Below are positions 22,488 to 34,543 of a DNA stretch of 64,000 bases, piece after piece. Numbering within the stretch: position 1 is the stretch's first letter; every line of letters begins with the position of its first letter. The stretch comes from Salvia splendens. Taxonomy: Eukaryota; Streptophyta; Magnoliopsida; Lamiales; Lamiaceae. A program made the translations under genes and the position numbers. The notes under the pieces were generated by a model. That model searched no databases. It saw only the letters and a program-made list of their open reading frames with translations, and had not been told where the DNA came from. Where the stretch lies: assembly GCF_004379255.2 (NCBI RefSeq), contig NC_056045.1:12861593-12925592 (forward strand), given 5' to 3'.

Positions 22488-24654
22488 GGAACTAGGTCTC
22501 CGTGGGCAGCATTGGCATTTAGACGCCAGCTCGATTTTCCTCCACTGGAGCTTGGAGTCAACCGGGATACGGTTCAACAAGAGGCGCCAATTAAAGATTG
22601 CAATGGATTTAGTAAGTCCAGCCCCCCATATGTCATCGAGCCCCTGGATTCTAGGTCTCTGTGTGCGAATAGTTTCCCACGTTGCTAGTGAGAACTCCCC
22701 AAAGTGAGATATGGTCCATCTTGGGACATCCGGCCCCTCCAAAAAGAATGGAGTGTCGAGGATTTGTGAGATAGCTTCGTGTGGCAGTCCGGCCTGGTCG
22801 TGGAGTAGATGTAGCTTGGCCTCATCCCATGCCCCATCCCTAATAAACTCCGAGACTGTGGAGGATGGGGCACCCCTCTCATCTCAGCTCCCTCAGGGCA
22901 GAAGAGCCAATCCAAATGTCGTCCCAAAAGTAGGCTCCTCCCTGTCCAATCGCCCATCTAATATAAGGATTTTCTTGGCTTCTTACTTTCAAAAGTCTTT
23001 TCCATGTTGGGCTGTGACTCCCCGAAGGTGAGGCCGCAAGGGGGAAAATTTTGCTACAATACTTGTTCTTCATGTACCTTGCCCAAAGCGAATTCTGCTC
23101 CCGGAAACGCCACCATAGCTTGATATTGAAGGCCCGGAGAACTTCTTTAGAGTTCCGGATGCCGAGTCCCCCTTTGGATGTGGGAAGACAAATTTGATCC
23201 CACCCAATGCAATGTGTCTTTTTCCTATCATTTGAAGAACCCCAGAAGAAACGGGCCATTTGCTGATCCAATTGCTTGAGAGCCCCACGGGTTGGCTCGA
23301 TAGCTTGGAAAATGTGAATCGGAACTGCCTCTAGTGTGCTTTGGATGAGTGTAATCCTTCCTCCAAACGAGAGGTGCCGATGAGCCCAACCCGAGATTCT
23401 TGCGGCTATCTTTTCCCGTAGGAACATGAACATATCCGTACGCTTAACACCACGGTAAATAGGGACCCCTAAGTACAGAAAGGGGAACGTACCTAGCGCA
23501 AAGCCTCCTTCAACTTGGACCATGTTGGCGCAACCCTTAAGTCTTTCGGCGATGTAGAAATTACATTTTGCAAAGTTGATCTGCTGTCCTGAGACCCCCC
23601 GCATAATCGTCCAGACACATTCGGAGGCGTCGAAGGGGGCCCGCTGCCGCTTGAGTGAAGATCACTATGTCGTCGGTTTCCCCAAAAAAGCTTATCTAGC
23701 TCCCTAGAGAGATAGTCAGCGGCAATAACGAAAAGGGCCGGTGAAATTGGATCTACCTGTCGAAGTCCGCGGGAGGATTTGGAAAAACCTGAAGGGATCC
23801 CGTTGATCAACACCGAGAACCAACACGAGCCCACGCATCTTTCAATCATAAAAATCCATGAGGCCGGAAATCCCATTCGGTGTAGCACTTTTGTAAGGAA
23901 TGGCCATTGGACCTGGTCGTAAGCCTTGGCCATATCAATCTTGACCGCGACGTTGGGGGCCGTAGCACTTCTCGAGAGCTCATGGAACATCTCTTGTGCA
24001 AGTAGGACGTTGTCATTGAGGAGCCGTCCCTTAACGAATCCACTCTGGTTTGGGGAGATAACCAAAGGGAAGAGGGAGTTAGTCTCTTCGAAAGGATCTT
24101 CGTGATGATCTTGTTGATGACATTGCACAGGTTGATTCGGCGGTAATCTCCCCACGATTCTGGCGCTGGCTTCTTGGGAATAAGAACAATACTTGTAGCC
24201 GTAACGCTTCGGGGGAGGAAAGCCCCTCCAAAGAATTGTCTGATTGCTGCTACCACGTCCGCCCCGACCGTCTCCCAACAAGATTGGTAGAATAAGGCCG
24301 TGAAGCCATCCGGTCCTGGTGCACCACTATCCCCGGAGATGTCGAAGACGGTCCTCTTAACTTCCTCATCATTCGGGAGGTCGTTACCTCGGGGGATGGT
24401 GGGAGTTGTTGAAGTAAACTAAGGCCTGGCTCCGAGAGCGTGAGGAGCCCCGGGGCGAGGAGGCTTTGGAAGAACTCGACCGCCAAATTTCTGATCTCTT
24501 CCTCGTCCAATATCTCTCGGCCTCCCGCATTAATCTTGTGAATACGCATTCGGATCCGTTTCTGCTTGACCCAGCTTTGGTAGAATTTGGTATTCTTATC
24601 GCCCTCCGCTAGCCATCTTAGTGTAGCCTTTTGGCGCCAGAAGTCCTCTTCCAT
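22488..24654 (-). pseudogene. LINE-2 ORF2 reverse transcriptase, thumb and zinc-binding linker
   Basis: Minus-strand pieces in order: LAEGDKNTKFYQSWVKQKRI; the finger motifs (NLCNVINKIITKILSKRL and SGFVKGRLLNDNVLLAQEM); the palm (KIDMAKAYDQVQW); GLRQVDPISP, where the usual GD is VD; a damaged YADD box read TDDIVIF; the thumb FLYLGVPIYRG and LSFGGRITLIQ; and the linker (FNWRLLLNRIPV ending CQCCPRR). About 25 residues before the catalytic box are deleted and several frameshifts occur, so it cannot polymerise. Confidence 0.85.
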
Positions 24655-24719
24655 TTTAAGAAGACGGATGTACTCGGCGATAAGTCTGTTGATCTCTACC
24701 CTATTTTTGGGGGAGGGCC

Positions 24720-26208
24720 TTTATTCGAAGGCGGCTTGGGCCATCGCAATCTTCTCCTCCGAGCCACTAAGATTGGAATGGATATTCCTGAAAGTCTCCT
24801 TGTTCCACTCCTTAAGAGTTTTCTTTAACCGAGTATGTTTGATCTGGAGGTTGAGTAGCCCCCCAGACTCCATCGGCTGATTCCAATCTCCACGTACAAG
24901 CTCCTTAAAGCCTTCGTGCATGGTCCACATATTTTGGAACCTGAACGGCCGGCCCCCTACGTGGTTGCTCGTCGCTTTGCATCTAACCAACACCGGCCCA
25001 TGATCGGATGAGACCCGTGGTAGGTTTATTACCCGAGTAACTTCCAAACTCTGAGCCCATGACTCGTTCACTAGGACTCTAACCAACCTTTCAAACTGGT
25101 CGTTCTTGGCCCACGTGAAATCTGACCCATCGAAGCCCGGGTCAAGCAATCCACAATCTTCAATGGCTTCTGCAAAGTCCGCCATTTCGGACTGTCGATT
25201 TGTGTCGCTCCCAACTCTGTCTCGCGGGCAGAGGACGGATGGTAGGGGTGAGGCAAAAAAACCAGAAACTGAATATCCGAACCGAACCAAACCGAAATTT
25301 TGAAATTCGGTTCGGTTTTTCAGTTTGGTTCGGTTTTAAAAATAAAAAAAATTCAGTTTTTCGGTTCGGTTCGGTCGGGCGAAGAAAAAAACCAAAAAAC
25401 TGAAAAACCGAATTATATATATATTCTATTAATTTAATATATTATATTATATATAATATATATATTCTTTTAATATATTCTACTATATAATATATATTAT
25501 ATGTATTATTAATTTTATATTATATATAAATATTCTATTAGTATGTATAAAATAAAATAAAATACACATATATAAATATATATTTATATTATATTTATTT
25601 TTTTTCAGGTTTTTCGGTTTTTTTCGGGTTTTTCGGTTTTGTTCGGGTTTTTCGGTTTTTTAAGTTCGGTTTTCGGTTTTTCAATTTTTCGGGTTCGGTT
25701 CGGTTTGGATTTTGAACTAAATTCGGTTTTTCGGTTTTGGTTCGGTTTTGGCAAAAAACCGAACTGAAACCCGAATGCATACCCCTAGAGGATGGTATTA
25801 AAGTCCCCCCAATCATCCAAGGTGTCCCCTCCATGAGGGTCGAACACTCCCTCATCGCGTCCCATAAGGACAACCTTTCGGACCTGGTGCATTTCTCGTA
25901 GACCGCCGAGATGCAAACATGTCTTGCAAGGTGGGGTGACCCGTATCGGCCATGTAGGGTTTGATCCGAGTCTCTCTCGGCCATGAAGCTGGCCCCCTCT
26001 TCGACAAACACCCAAATCTTCCCATTTAAGTTCGAGCCTTGATACACAGCCCCAAGGCCTTGGAAAATTTCTCCGGATTGGGAGTTGTAAGCGGTTACAT
26101 TATTGCAAGAAAGTGAATATTATGAGATTTGATTAATCTTTTAAGGACGTTTCGGGTAGGCGCGTTCGCGACCCCCCTAACGTTCCAAAACATAAAATTG
26201 ACAGACAT
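24720..26208 (-). pseudogene. LINE-2 ORF2 endonuclease region, split by a MITE
   Basis: The ATG at 26208 starts MSVNFMFWNVRGVANAPTRN, the APE-type endonuclease opening (N and WNVRG). It is followed by GSNLNGKIWVFVEEGASF and FDPHGGDTLDDWGDFNTIL with the metal-site GDFN. After the MITE at 25243-25787 it continues with FDGSDFTWAK and LPRVSSDHGPVLVRC, the DH active-site pair. The start is two bases after the ORF1 stop, so ORF2 was translated by reinitiation or a similar mechanism. An in-frame stop lies after LAIM. Confidence 0.8.
25243..25787. mobile_element. hAT-like MITE, copy 2
   Basis: Same family as the element at 21733 and without the SINE. Starts TAGGGGTGAGG and ends GCATACCCCTA. The flanking 8-mers ACGGATGG and GAGGATGG match at six positions. 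It interrupts the endonuclease region of LINE-2. Confidence 0.8.
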
Positions 26209-26210
26209 AA

Positions 26211-28874
26211 TTAACAGGGGAGGATCGTACCCGGTGACCGTGAAGGGCCCCCCTGAAATTCCACCATTTGAAGATGTCCCTCGCCTGGAGTAACCTCCTC
26301 ATACATGATCATGGGGTCCTCCCGGAGGTCATCATTATCGTTTTGATGGCCTCTCTCAGCCTCTCCCCTTTCATCATACCCACTATCATTCATTACGAAG
26401 TCTTCATTCTCCATGAGAGAATAGTATTGGTTGGAGATTAGCACGCTCCTCGGAGAATGAGGCCCTCGACCCCTAGCCGAGGAGAATCTCATCGAGCCTT
26501 GTGCCCCTCCCTGCCAACTTGTGAAGGCTCCACGTCGGTTCGACGTGAATCCTTTCAAAAGGCCGTTTACTTCGCCCCCAAGAGGAGTGGAGCTCGTTAT
26601 CACGCTTACGGCTCGGTTATGGTTCTCTCGGCCGGAATAGCTCTCACCTTCAAGCGGCATGCACACTTTTGTGACCTCATCTTGCGTACCACTGAGGTCA
26701 CCCATGATGTCCGGCCCTGGCCACTCCCTCGGGTCAGCTTCCTTAGTCTCGTGCCCCGCCTTTGGTTGGCCCTTCGACCCTTTGTGCCGGCCTTGGATTT
26801 TCCACTCGTTGGTAGTGGACGTTTGCGTCGGTTGTTCATGTTTTCCTTTGTCACTTTGGCCTCCATGGTGTGATTGGTTTTGTGCAGGGGTGTTATAATT
26901 CTTCTTTGGTGGCCTCTCCGTCCTTTCCATTGCATAGCACACGTCGCTCATATGGCCCACGTGTTTACACTCCCGGCAATATGATGGGATCTTGTCCCAC
27001 TTAACTTGCTGCACCGTCTCACGCCCACATATGTCAAGAATGATCTCCTCGGATGGTGGTTTTGATATATCAATTTCCACGCAGATTCGGGCGAACGAGA
27101 GATGGGTCCTGTTGGCTGTGGCTCGATCGACTTGGATTGGAGTCCCTAGGAGTTTGCCAATAGCGAGCAGCGCCGAATGGTCATACAAATGGATTGGGAG
27201 GCCGATTAGGTTACACCAGATTGCCGCAATGGGGGACTCGCAATAAGCGTCAAAATCTGTAGACCATTTGAACACTCTCATTGGGTGCCAGTCGATATAC
27301 CAAACCGGAGTCCCTTTGAGGCCGCTAAGCAATCGTGCATAGTCCGCAATGTCCTCAAATTGAACAAGAATACGTTTCGCATTAATGTAGGTCCATGTAA
27401 ATCCACGGCAAAACTTAATATTATCAAGTGCTTTTTGAATTTGAAAGGAAGCCGGGATGGAATGGGAAAACATACCGACAATGGCATGACCAAGAGACGT
27501 CGCCAATTTTTACGTCTCAGCCCCGAAGAAATTGATGGCCGGAATGCCATTGGAGGAGGTTGCCATTCCAATGCTTTGAATTTTCTCGGGGATGAAAACC
27601 TGCGGCCCATCGGAACTCGGCTTTCCCCTAACCAAATCGGCTAGGGACTTCGGCTTTGCCCCCACACATCCCCGTGTTGGTGCATGGGGTTCGGCATCGA
27701 GTTCGCATCCCCCTAGGGTGATATTGATGTTGGGCCCGTCGGTCATTTTGATTGGGGTCGGTCGTTTCAAGCCCGAGGCATCCGCCGAGTGGCTTTCGGG
27801 CCCTTGCGATTAGACCGTGACTTCGGGGTTTGGGTTCAACGATGAGGCGACCTCCTTGATGATATTACCTTTTGCGGGCCAGGCGGGACCTGGATCGGTT
27901 CCCCCGGACTTAGCCACTGCCGAAGTTGTCTCAAAGGTCTCGTGAAGTCATCGGGTCCTTCCCCTCTCAAGGAGGAAGTCTTCGAGCGACGGGGCATGGT
28001 GAGACGTAGGAGTCGGCATGCTTGAATCACCCTTTCGCAGCCAAAGGGGACGGCGAACCTCCGCCACATTCCTTTCCTCCGGCGGATCGCCGGCCAGTAG
28101 CGGTTGCGCCTCCATCACGTCGAGCCTTTCCGCCACATCTAAGGACACTAACCGGATAAGATCGTCCTTTTTTGGCTGCACATGTGGCTCAATGGTCAAG
28201 GAATCACGTGACTCATGGATGGGGTAAGTGACCAAATGCCTTTCCAAAAGTGGATTTGTCTCCACTTCCATTTCGGGTAAAACTACTTTTTCAACGCCCA
28301 AGACGCCATGTGCCGCACAATCGGTACCCTCATTGGGTTGGGGACGGTACAACATGATGTCTTCGAGCGACTCAACCTTTCCGTCGCCGTTGACCTCGCC
28401 GGAAGTTGCATGCGGTCTTAGGGTAGGCTCGAGCTTGACATTATTCAAATCGGAGCTGGCCTCAACGGACTCCTCTTCAATGCTCACAAGGTTGGCCAGA
28501 TTTTCATCGTTAGGGGCCATAGAGGGCTCGTCCACTTCAAGGGTTGTGTTCGCCGTAAAACTTAGCTCCTTACATATCGGGTTCTCGAGGGGGGAGGAGC
28601 CCTCTGATCCAAAGGTGAGTTTCTTCCGAAGTTGCGTATCCTCCGACAAGGGAGATGGGATAAACCTCTTCCGACCATCTCCTTTGAAAGGGGGCGTCGG
28701 GGTACTTTTCCTTGCCTTCAGCCGGTTTTTCTTACATTTCAACGTCATGCCTTTGCCCGAAAGTCTCGTAGGTGTGTCTTCGGCCGAGCTGAAAACCATT
28801 TGATTGTCCGGGATGGTCCTCGCCTCCTCGGGGTCAGGCAGGGGGAGTGAGGGGGAAGGTGGCAGATCCGACAT
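26211..28874 (-). pseudogene. LINE-2 ORF1 (nucleic-acid-binding protein with DUF4283 and CCHC knuckle)
   Basis: The ATG at 28874 gives MSDLPPSPSLPLPDPEEART; the first 300 residues are acidic and disordered, with a basic KCKKNRLKARKS patch. After frame changes near 27950 and 27770 and an in-frame TAA at 27509-27507, the DUF4283 fold follows (IVGMFSHSIPASFQIQKALD, then WHPMRVFKW and WCNLIGLPIHLYD) and then a CCHC zinc knuckle (CRECKHVGHMSDVC). The tail is hydrophilic. ORF1 proteins of this type coat LINE RNA. The relative LINE-4 ORF1 at 62871 is open over the matching N-terminal part, which confirms the start chosen. Confidence 0.85.
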
Positions 28875-29235
28875 GACCGGACAAGTGTGAGCCGGACCAA
28901 ACAAGGGCACAAAGGGTTCGGATTTAGTCGGCTCGTAGACCTTGACCAGCAACGAGGGGACGAGCCGAATGACGCACTATCGAGAATCGTCGGGGCGGGG
29001 GTGTTCGCGGAGGTGTGTGAGCGTTAGAGAAGTGTCGGCGAGTGGTTCAAACGTCCGGCAAAGATGAAAAACCGTGGGGATGGTGGGGATGACTAGCGGC
29101 GGAAAGCAAAAGGTGGTTCAATAGGGTGGAGTGTTTAGAGAGAATGAGGAGCTTCTCTCACTAGAATATTGTTTGCATTTGCTTTTTCATAATTGATGTG
29201 TATGCATTTTTTCAATTTGGTATTTCACTGTATGC

Positions 29236-29254
29236 TACATTAATTGTTTGTTCC
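29236..29254. repeat. Target-site duplication of LINE-2, right copy
   Basis: TACATTAATTGTTTGTTCC, identical to 20583-20601. Confidence 0.95.
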
Positions 29255-29514
29255 GTGAATGAACAGCTCTTTAAAATCATCGCGGATTCGAGGAGGTAGT
29301 CCCACAAAATGTTATATTTTGTTTGCGAGGCATTTTGGTGGTGTTATCGTTTACCGACGTCGCCTAGATAACGCAAATTAAAGTTTAGGTCTCGCGGTTT
29401 TGATTTTTTGAGGTGCTACAGTGAAGCGTTTGAAAGAATAGGTTTCCTTTTTTTACCCCAAATTTCAATTTTGTTCATCTTTTATCTCTTCTCAATTTGC
29501 CACCTTGCTAATGT

Positions 29515-29717
29515 ACCCCCTCTGTCCCATAAAAGATGACACACTATTCTTTTTAGTTTGGCCAACTAAAGACATCACATTTTCATTTTTAGAAAAAGTT
29601 CTCTCTCACATTAATATAAAAATCATATTTTCTCTTTCCACTTCACACACAAAACAAAACCTCTTAAAATTCGTGTTATCCCACAAATATGACATCTTTT
29701 ATAGGACGGGGGGAGTA
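29515..29717. mobile_element. Stowaway-like MITE
   Basis: TA-CCCCCTCTGTCCCATAAAA at left, TTTTATAGGACGGGGGGAG-TA at right: terminal repeats pair over about 18 bases. Confidence 0.85.
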
Positions 29718-30972
29718 AGAGAGGAATTTTAAAATTAGAAACCTTTAATGGTAGGAATTTTAATACATAATTGGTAAAGTAAGAGAGAGAATGAGAAAAA
29801 TTAGTAAAGTAATAGAGAAGAAGAGAAAATTGGTTAAGTAAGAGAGAGTAAGAGAAAAAGTAATGAAATTAATATTAGTGGATTGTGAGATCACTTTATT
29901 GTAGTGGTATAAGTAGTAAATAAATTGATGTATATGGGTTTAAATATTTCCTAAAATAGAAAGTTTGAAAATTTCTATTTTTAAGAGATAGACTAAAATG
30001 GAAAGAGTTGCTATTTTTAAAATACGAATGTAGTATATTTTCCTCTAACTATACTTCTTCCATTCTCAAAAATAGATAAAATTGTAAACGACATATAGTG
30101 TAATTGGTAAAGTAAGAGAGATGAAAAAAAGTGTTGGTGGGTGTTGGGTCCACATTATAAATAATGTGTATGATTATTATTTGTTAAAAACTTTCGCGAC
30201 AACCCGAAATGGTTAAACTAGTCTAATATTTTTGGGTAAGGAGGGTGTATTATTTAATATTCAGTATTTTGTGATTTTGTTTCCGATCAATTTTTTTCTT
30301 TATTTTTCTTTCATATGTTTCCAAAATTAAGTTTTTTTTTGAGGTATTGATATTTTAATAGAAATGCGGATGTCCCCTTGATTATAGTAAAAGAACTAGA
30401 CTAACATAAAATTTTATAAAATATGTCAGGTTCATTTTCTATCACAATATATTAGCTCGTCAATTATTACGTGAGTATATCCATTGACAATAATTGATTG
30501 TAAGAAAATACTCGAATGCAAAATCTCCACTGCATTTCTTTGGGATGCTTGAATGATAGCACGAGATTAGGGATGTCAATCGGGTCAATTCATTGGGTTT
30601 TGGGTCAAATGTAATTGTACCGGATTATAAATATTAAAACACAACCCTAAATGTTTGGGTTTTGGGCTAGCTCAAGAGGCTAATTGTGCTGCTATCAATA
30701 AAATTAACATATGGGAAATCTAATACATAATGGTGAAAAATAGTCATATTTATAGAATGTAAAAAAATTAAATTATGATAATTTTGAGATATTGTCTAAA
30801 TTTAAATTAAATACTAGTACTAATTTAAAATATGTATAAACAAAATAAAATTTAAACATATTTTAAGAAAAAATTGAATATATTTTAGATATAGAATATT
30901 TTTATATTTAATTTGAAATTTTAATTTATTTACCTATTATTATATCAATAAAAGCCTAACATATATATTAAA
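29718..30972. other. AT-rich intergenic DNA with degenerate MITE fragments
   Basis: No gene visible. Short runs resembling Stowaway interiors occur (AAAGTAAGAGAG words at 29770-29850 and 30105). A hAT-like AGGGATGTCAATCGGGT word is at 30570. Confidence 0.45.
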
Positions 30973-31093
30973 TACTCCCTCCGTCTCATTCTAAATAGAA
31001 CATTTCTAGTTCGCCACGAGATGTTATGTAGTATTGTTTTGTAGTAAAGTAAATAGAATAAAGTAAGAAAGAGGAAAAATAGTTGTATGACAT
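30973..31093. mobile_element. Stowaway MITE fragment
   Basis: TA-CTCCCTCCGTCTCATTC end followed by about 110 bp of MITE interior, cut off at the rearranged LTR elements. Confidence 0.65.
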
Positions 31094-31311
31094 GATAATA
31101 GAACTCGGAGGATGCGATCACTTCGACGCGGCGCGCGGGAATCCTTCCCGTCAGGCGTTGGAGAAGTAAGGTTGTCCAACGGCTAGAGCTCGGCGGACAG
31201 GCTGGGCTCGATAACCAAAGCAGTTGCTGTGCGCGGAATGTTTTCCGGCGGGCAGCGGTGTAGCTTTGATTCGAGATGGTGGGAGGTCGAGAGCTGGATG
31301 AAAGCACCAGT

Positions 31312-31728
31312 TGTTAAGGACCTAAACCCCTAACGTTCGGTAGAACGGAGAACAACTATGAAGAGATAAATCCGGCGCCCGTGAGGGTCGGCGGAGGATG
31401 AATCTGGGTGGCTGTGCGCGGGTTCCAACCCGTCGGGCAGCGACTGTAGATCAGATATACGTCCCGACTGTGCGCGGTGAGATTCCGTCGGGAAGCAGGT
31501 GGCGTAGGGATTAAGGATTCAACGTATTATGCAAGGGACTTGGCCAAATTCATATATTCATTGAATGATTAAAACGATAACATCCTCTCCTATTTATAAT
31601 ACTAGAATACTACTACCCTAACTTATTGTATAAGAAAACAAAGATATGGAAAAGATACTATGAATCAAAAAAGATAACGAAATAAAAGATATGGAAGATA
31701 TGGGAAGATATGGCAATGTCTCGTATCA
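31312..31728 (-). repeat. 5' LTR of a small gypsy-like element (inverted)
   Basis: 417 bp, reverse complement of 34128-34543. On minus it begins TGATACGAGACATTGCC and ends GGTCCTTAACA, followed by ACTGGTGCTTTC as candidate primer site. The 5 bp next to it (plus TGCTT, minus AAGCA) match the AAGCA after the other LTR. Confidence 0.9.
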
Positions 31729-32482
31729 TGCTTCTTTCAATAGAACGTTGTCTTTCCTCTTGCAGCACCAGATAAAACACTTTAGAGAAAGTAGGAAGAG
31801 GAACCATAAATAGAATGTGTGATCAGATCTGAGAATAAGATGAATTCAAACTAATTAAAAACCGCATTACACATTCTACTTCCTAGTGATTGTGTCATTT
31901 AGTTGCAATGTGGCATCTGCAAGTGGTGCAAACACACCAGGAAACCGGTTGAGTATTCTTATATTCATCCCAAACTATCTGCAGATTGGTGAAGTAGGTG
32001 TTAATATCATTAGATCCTTGAGATAACGCCATTATCTTATGGCGAAGTTGATAAATGTGAGTTTAATAGGAAACTGAGAAGCGATCATGCAGATCTGACC
32101 AAATATCTCGAGCATCATCCAAATACATGATGATAGAGCAAATTTGAGATGAGATCGAGTTCCTAATCCAAGATACAACCATGCTATTGCAACGGATCCA
32201 AGCTTGAAAGAGTGGATCTCCATCATCTGGCCGAAGCAAAACACCATTGACGAACTGAAGCTTATTTTTCGCAATCAAGGCAGTGATCATCAAGCGACTC
32301 TAATTGATGTAATTGGACTCAATTAGAGGCTGAGAAACAAGATGACCGAAGAGCATGATTATCACTAGGATGTAGATAATAAGGACTGCTTGTGTCTTCG
32401 AACTGGAATTGAGCTCCATTTTATTGGCATTGCCTTCATTGTTGGCGTTGCCACCACCTTTGCCATGATAGCCATTCATCAT
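31729..32482 (-). pseudogene. Copia-B gag, N-terminal part (inverted)
   Basis: Minus-strand fragments read LVSQPLIESNYIN, then ALIAKNKLQFVNGVLLRP, DPLFQAWIRCNSMVVSWI and DARDIWSDLHDRFSV. This is the standard start of plant copia gag (UBN2-type domain, with the AKNKLGFVDG and WxDLxxRF words). Frameshifts occur near 32050 and 32290. It stops at the gypsy LTR, and the continuation is found at 34549 on the other strand. Confidence 0.85.
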
Positions 32483-32532
32483 TTATTATACGACGATAAT
32501 CGAAGCAGAAGTATGAATTTTCACCGATACTA

Positions 32533-32803
32533 TGTAGAAATTGATAATATGAACTCCATTGAAAGGAGTAGAAGAGAAGAGATCTTTTATTAATATCAAA
32601 ATGAGAGATTACAAGATGATTCAACTACAACACTAGCTAGCTCTATTTATACTAACTAAATGAAGATAACCACCAAAATATCTAGCTAACTCTCAACCAA
32701 CTCGTCACCTGTTCACACTCATGCTGACTGGAAGTCGACGTGTGAGTGACGAGGCTCCAGCTCGGCTTCACTCTTGACGTGCGTTCGACCACAACCATGT
32801 GTC
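32533..32803 (-). repeat. Copia-B 5' LTR (inverted, truncated by the breakpoint)
   Basis: Reverse complement matches 37920-38153 closely, including ATCATCTTGTAATCTCTC and the TATAAATAGAGCTAG core promoter. On minus it ends TTTCTACA, followed by TAGTATCGGTGA, a degraded methionine-tRNA primer site. Confidence 0.85.
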
Positions 32804-34127
32804 ACGTAGCTACGCCGGAGTTGGGCGCAGTGCATAATACATCCTGGATCGGCAGCAGCTATCCCGACCGCCTCACCGAATGGAGTCGGTCCAGACCTGC
32901 CGTCCCACCAATTGGGATCCTCCCATTAACCAAAGACTAATGGATTTCCAACCCTATGATCCACCACAGCCACCACATCTCCGAGAACCGCCTTCTCGAC
33001 GCGAGATGCCACATCACCACACCTACAGGCAGCCACCACACAACACCAATATGGAGCGTTATGAACAATTGATCGACCTATTGGATGCCGCTACCTCCAG
33101 GTTGGAATCACGTTTAGAAGAAATTGATCGACGTTTGACAAAATTGCAGGCGTCGAGAGCAGCGTATAGACCACCGCCCAGGCGTCGTCCAACCTGCTGG
33201 GATCCGCCATTCCGAACGCAAGGTTATCGTGTTGAAGAGATTCGCGTTCCTCTGCTGCCGGAGCCACCGCCACAGTACACGCCTTTACCGTTTCAACAAC
33301 CGACGCTTGTGCATACCCGCATGCCTACTTGTTGGGACACTCCCGACCAGCGCCAATCACGGGAAAATGCGACCCCTGAACAGCCCTATGGTGTGCCCCC
33401 TTATGAACAGCCGCCGCCAACATCGCGATAATATTCTTGTTGGGACCCATCAGGACAGTACACAATGGAAGCTGCTTATTCCCGACACGTCTTATATTCT
33501 GTTGAGGCAACTTTTTCTGGAGGAAAACGAACCACTGGGCCTGGTATTAAGCCATATTTGACGTCGTATGGGGAGACATGTGTTAATAAGGAAGTGGATC
33601 ACAAAAGACTGCCCATTACATGTTCGAAGATTGATCACTCAGATGACAATGACATTAGAGCAACAACAAAGGAGCCAGTAGATGAGGTGGGTAGAACTCT
33701 CTCTTCTTTGGGAAGACTCTTGGAGCTGAGCCCAAAGCAATCGGGTCGTTGGATTTAAACCTTGCACCCGGGGACCAATTAAACGAGTTGCCAGGCCTAC
33801 CACGTGCGAGACTCAAGATAGTGGACGAGCCTTTCAATGAGGAAGAAAATTATGACCATTCTGCTGTCCCGCAGCAACCTTCGTTGTCTGCTGCTATCTC
33901 ATGCTCAATGACAAGGATTGTGCTGAGAATTTGATTTGCCGTGGGAAGTGTATTGTTGAGAAAATTTTCCAAGGATTCACTTTATGTTGATAAAAGGAAA
34001 TTTACATGTGATTCGGTAGTTGATGACAATGGATCTGCATTGGCTCGAATACAGCGACCGTGCACATTTTATCCCGGAAGAGATAAATCCACCTTGAGGA
34101 CAAGGTGGATTTTAACCGTGGGGGAGT
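32804..34127 (+). pseudogene. Internal region of the nonautonomous gypsy-like element
   Basis: An open stretch at 32880-33431 encodes a proline-rich protein with a helical segment (YEQLIDLLDAATSRLESRL) and four copies of a (T/S)(C/N)WDPP-like motif near 32910, 33195, 33335 and 33435. Downstream frames continue with SLDLNLAPGDQLNELPGLPR and end LRTRWILTVGELI. The region closes with a purine tract GTGGGGGAG before the 3' LTR. No protease, polymerase or integrase is present, so mobility would need another element's enzymes. Whether the proline-rich protein is a gag is not clear. Confidence 0.6.
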
Positions 34128-34543
34128 TGATACGAGACATTGCCATATCTTCCCATATCTTCCATATCTTTATTTAGTTATCTTTTTTGATTCATAGTAT
34201 CTTTTCTATATCTTTATTTTCTTATTCAATAAGTTAGGGTAGTAGTATTCTAGTATTATAAATAGGGGAGGATGTTATCATTTTAATCATTCAATGAATA
34301 TATGAATTTGGCCAAGTCCCTTGCATAATACGTTGAATCCTTAATCCCTACGCCACCTGCTGCCCGACGGAATCTCACCGCGCACAGCCGGGACGTATAT
34401 CTGATCTGCAGTCGCTGCCCGACGGGTTGGAACCCGCGCACAGCTACCCAGATTCGTCCTCCGCCGACCCTCACGGGCCCCATATTTATCTCTTCATAGT
34501 TGTTCTCCGTTCTACCGAACGTTAGGGATTTAGGTCCTTAACA
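34128..34543 (+). repeat. 3' LTR of the small gypsy-like element
   Basis: 416 bp, TGATACGAGAC...GTCCTTAACA, followed by the AAGCA target duplication at 34544-34548. A CTATTTATAATAC-type TATA region lies inside (34250-34262 as TATTATAAATAGG). Confidence 0.9.

Larger units (their letters stand above)
20602..29235 (-). mobile_element. LINE-2: full-length L1-type LINE with two hAT MITEs and a SINE inside
   Basis: Bounded by a perfect 19 bp duplication (20583-20601 and 29236-29254), with the poly-A (plus-strand poly-T at 20602) at the left. The minus strand carries ORF1 (28874-26211) and ORF2 (from 26208) in the order endonuclease, reverse transcriptase, zinc-binding linker, RNase H. Without the two MITEs (742 and 545 bp) the element is about 7.3 kb, normal for plant L1-type elements. 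Both ORFs carry disabling changes. Confidence 0.9.
31094..32803 (-). other. Inverted segment carrying the 5' parts of two nested LTR elements
   Basis: In this segment the order is gypsy leader, gypsy 5' LTR, copia gag N-terminus and copia 5' LTR, all reading minus, whereas the matching 3' parts (32804-38153) all read plus. Reversing this one segment restores the normal order of both elements. Breakpoints are placed where similarity to the partner LTR or element stops, so they are accurate to a few tens of bases. Confidence 0.8.
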
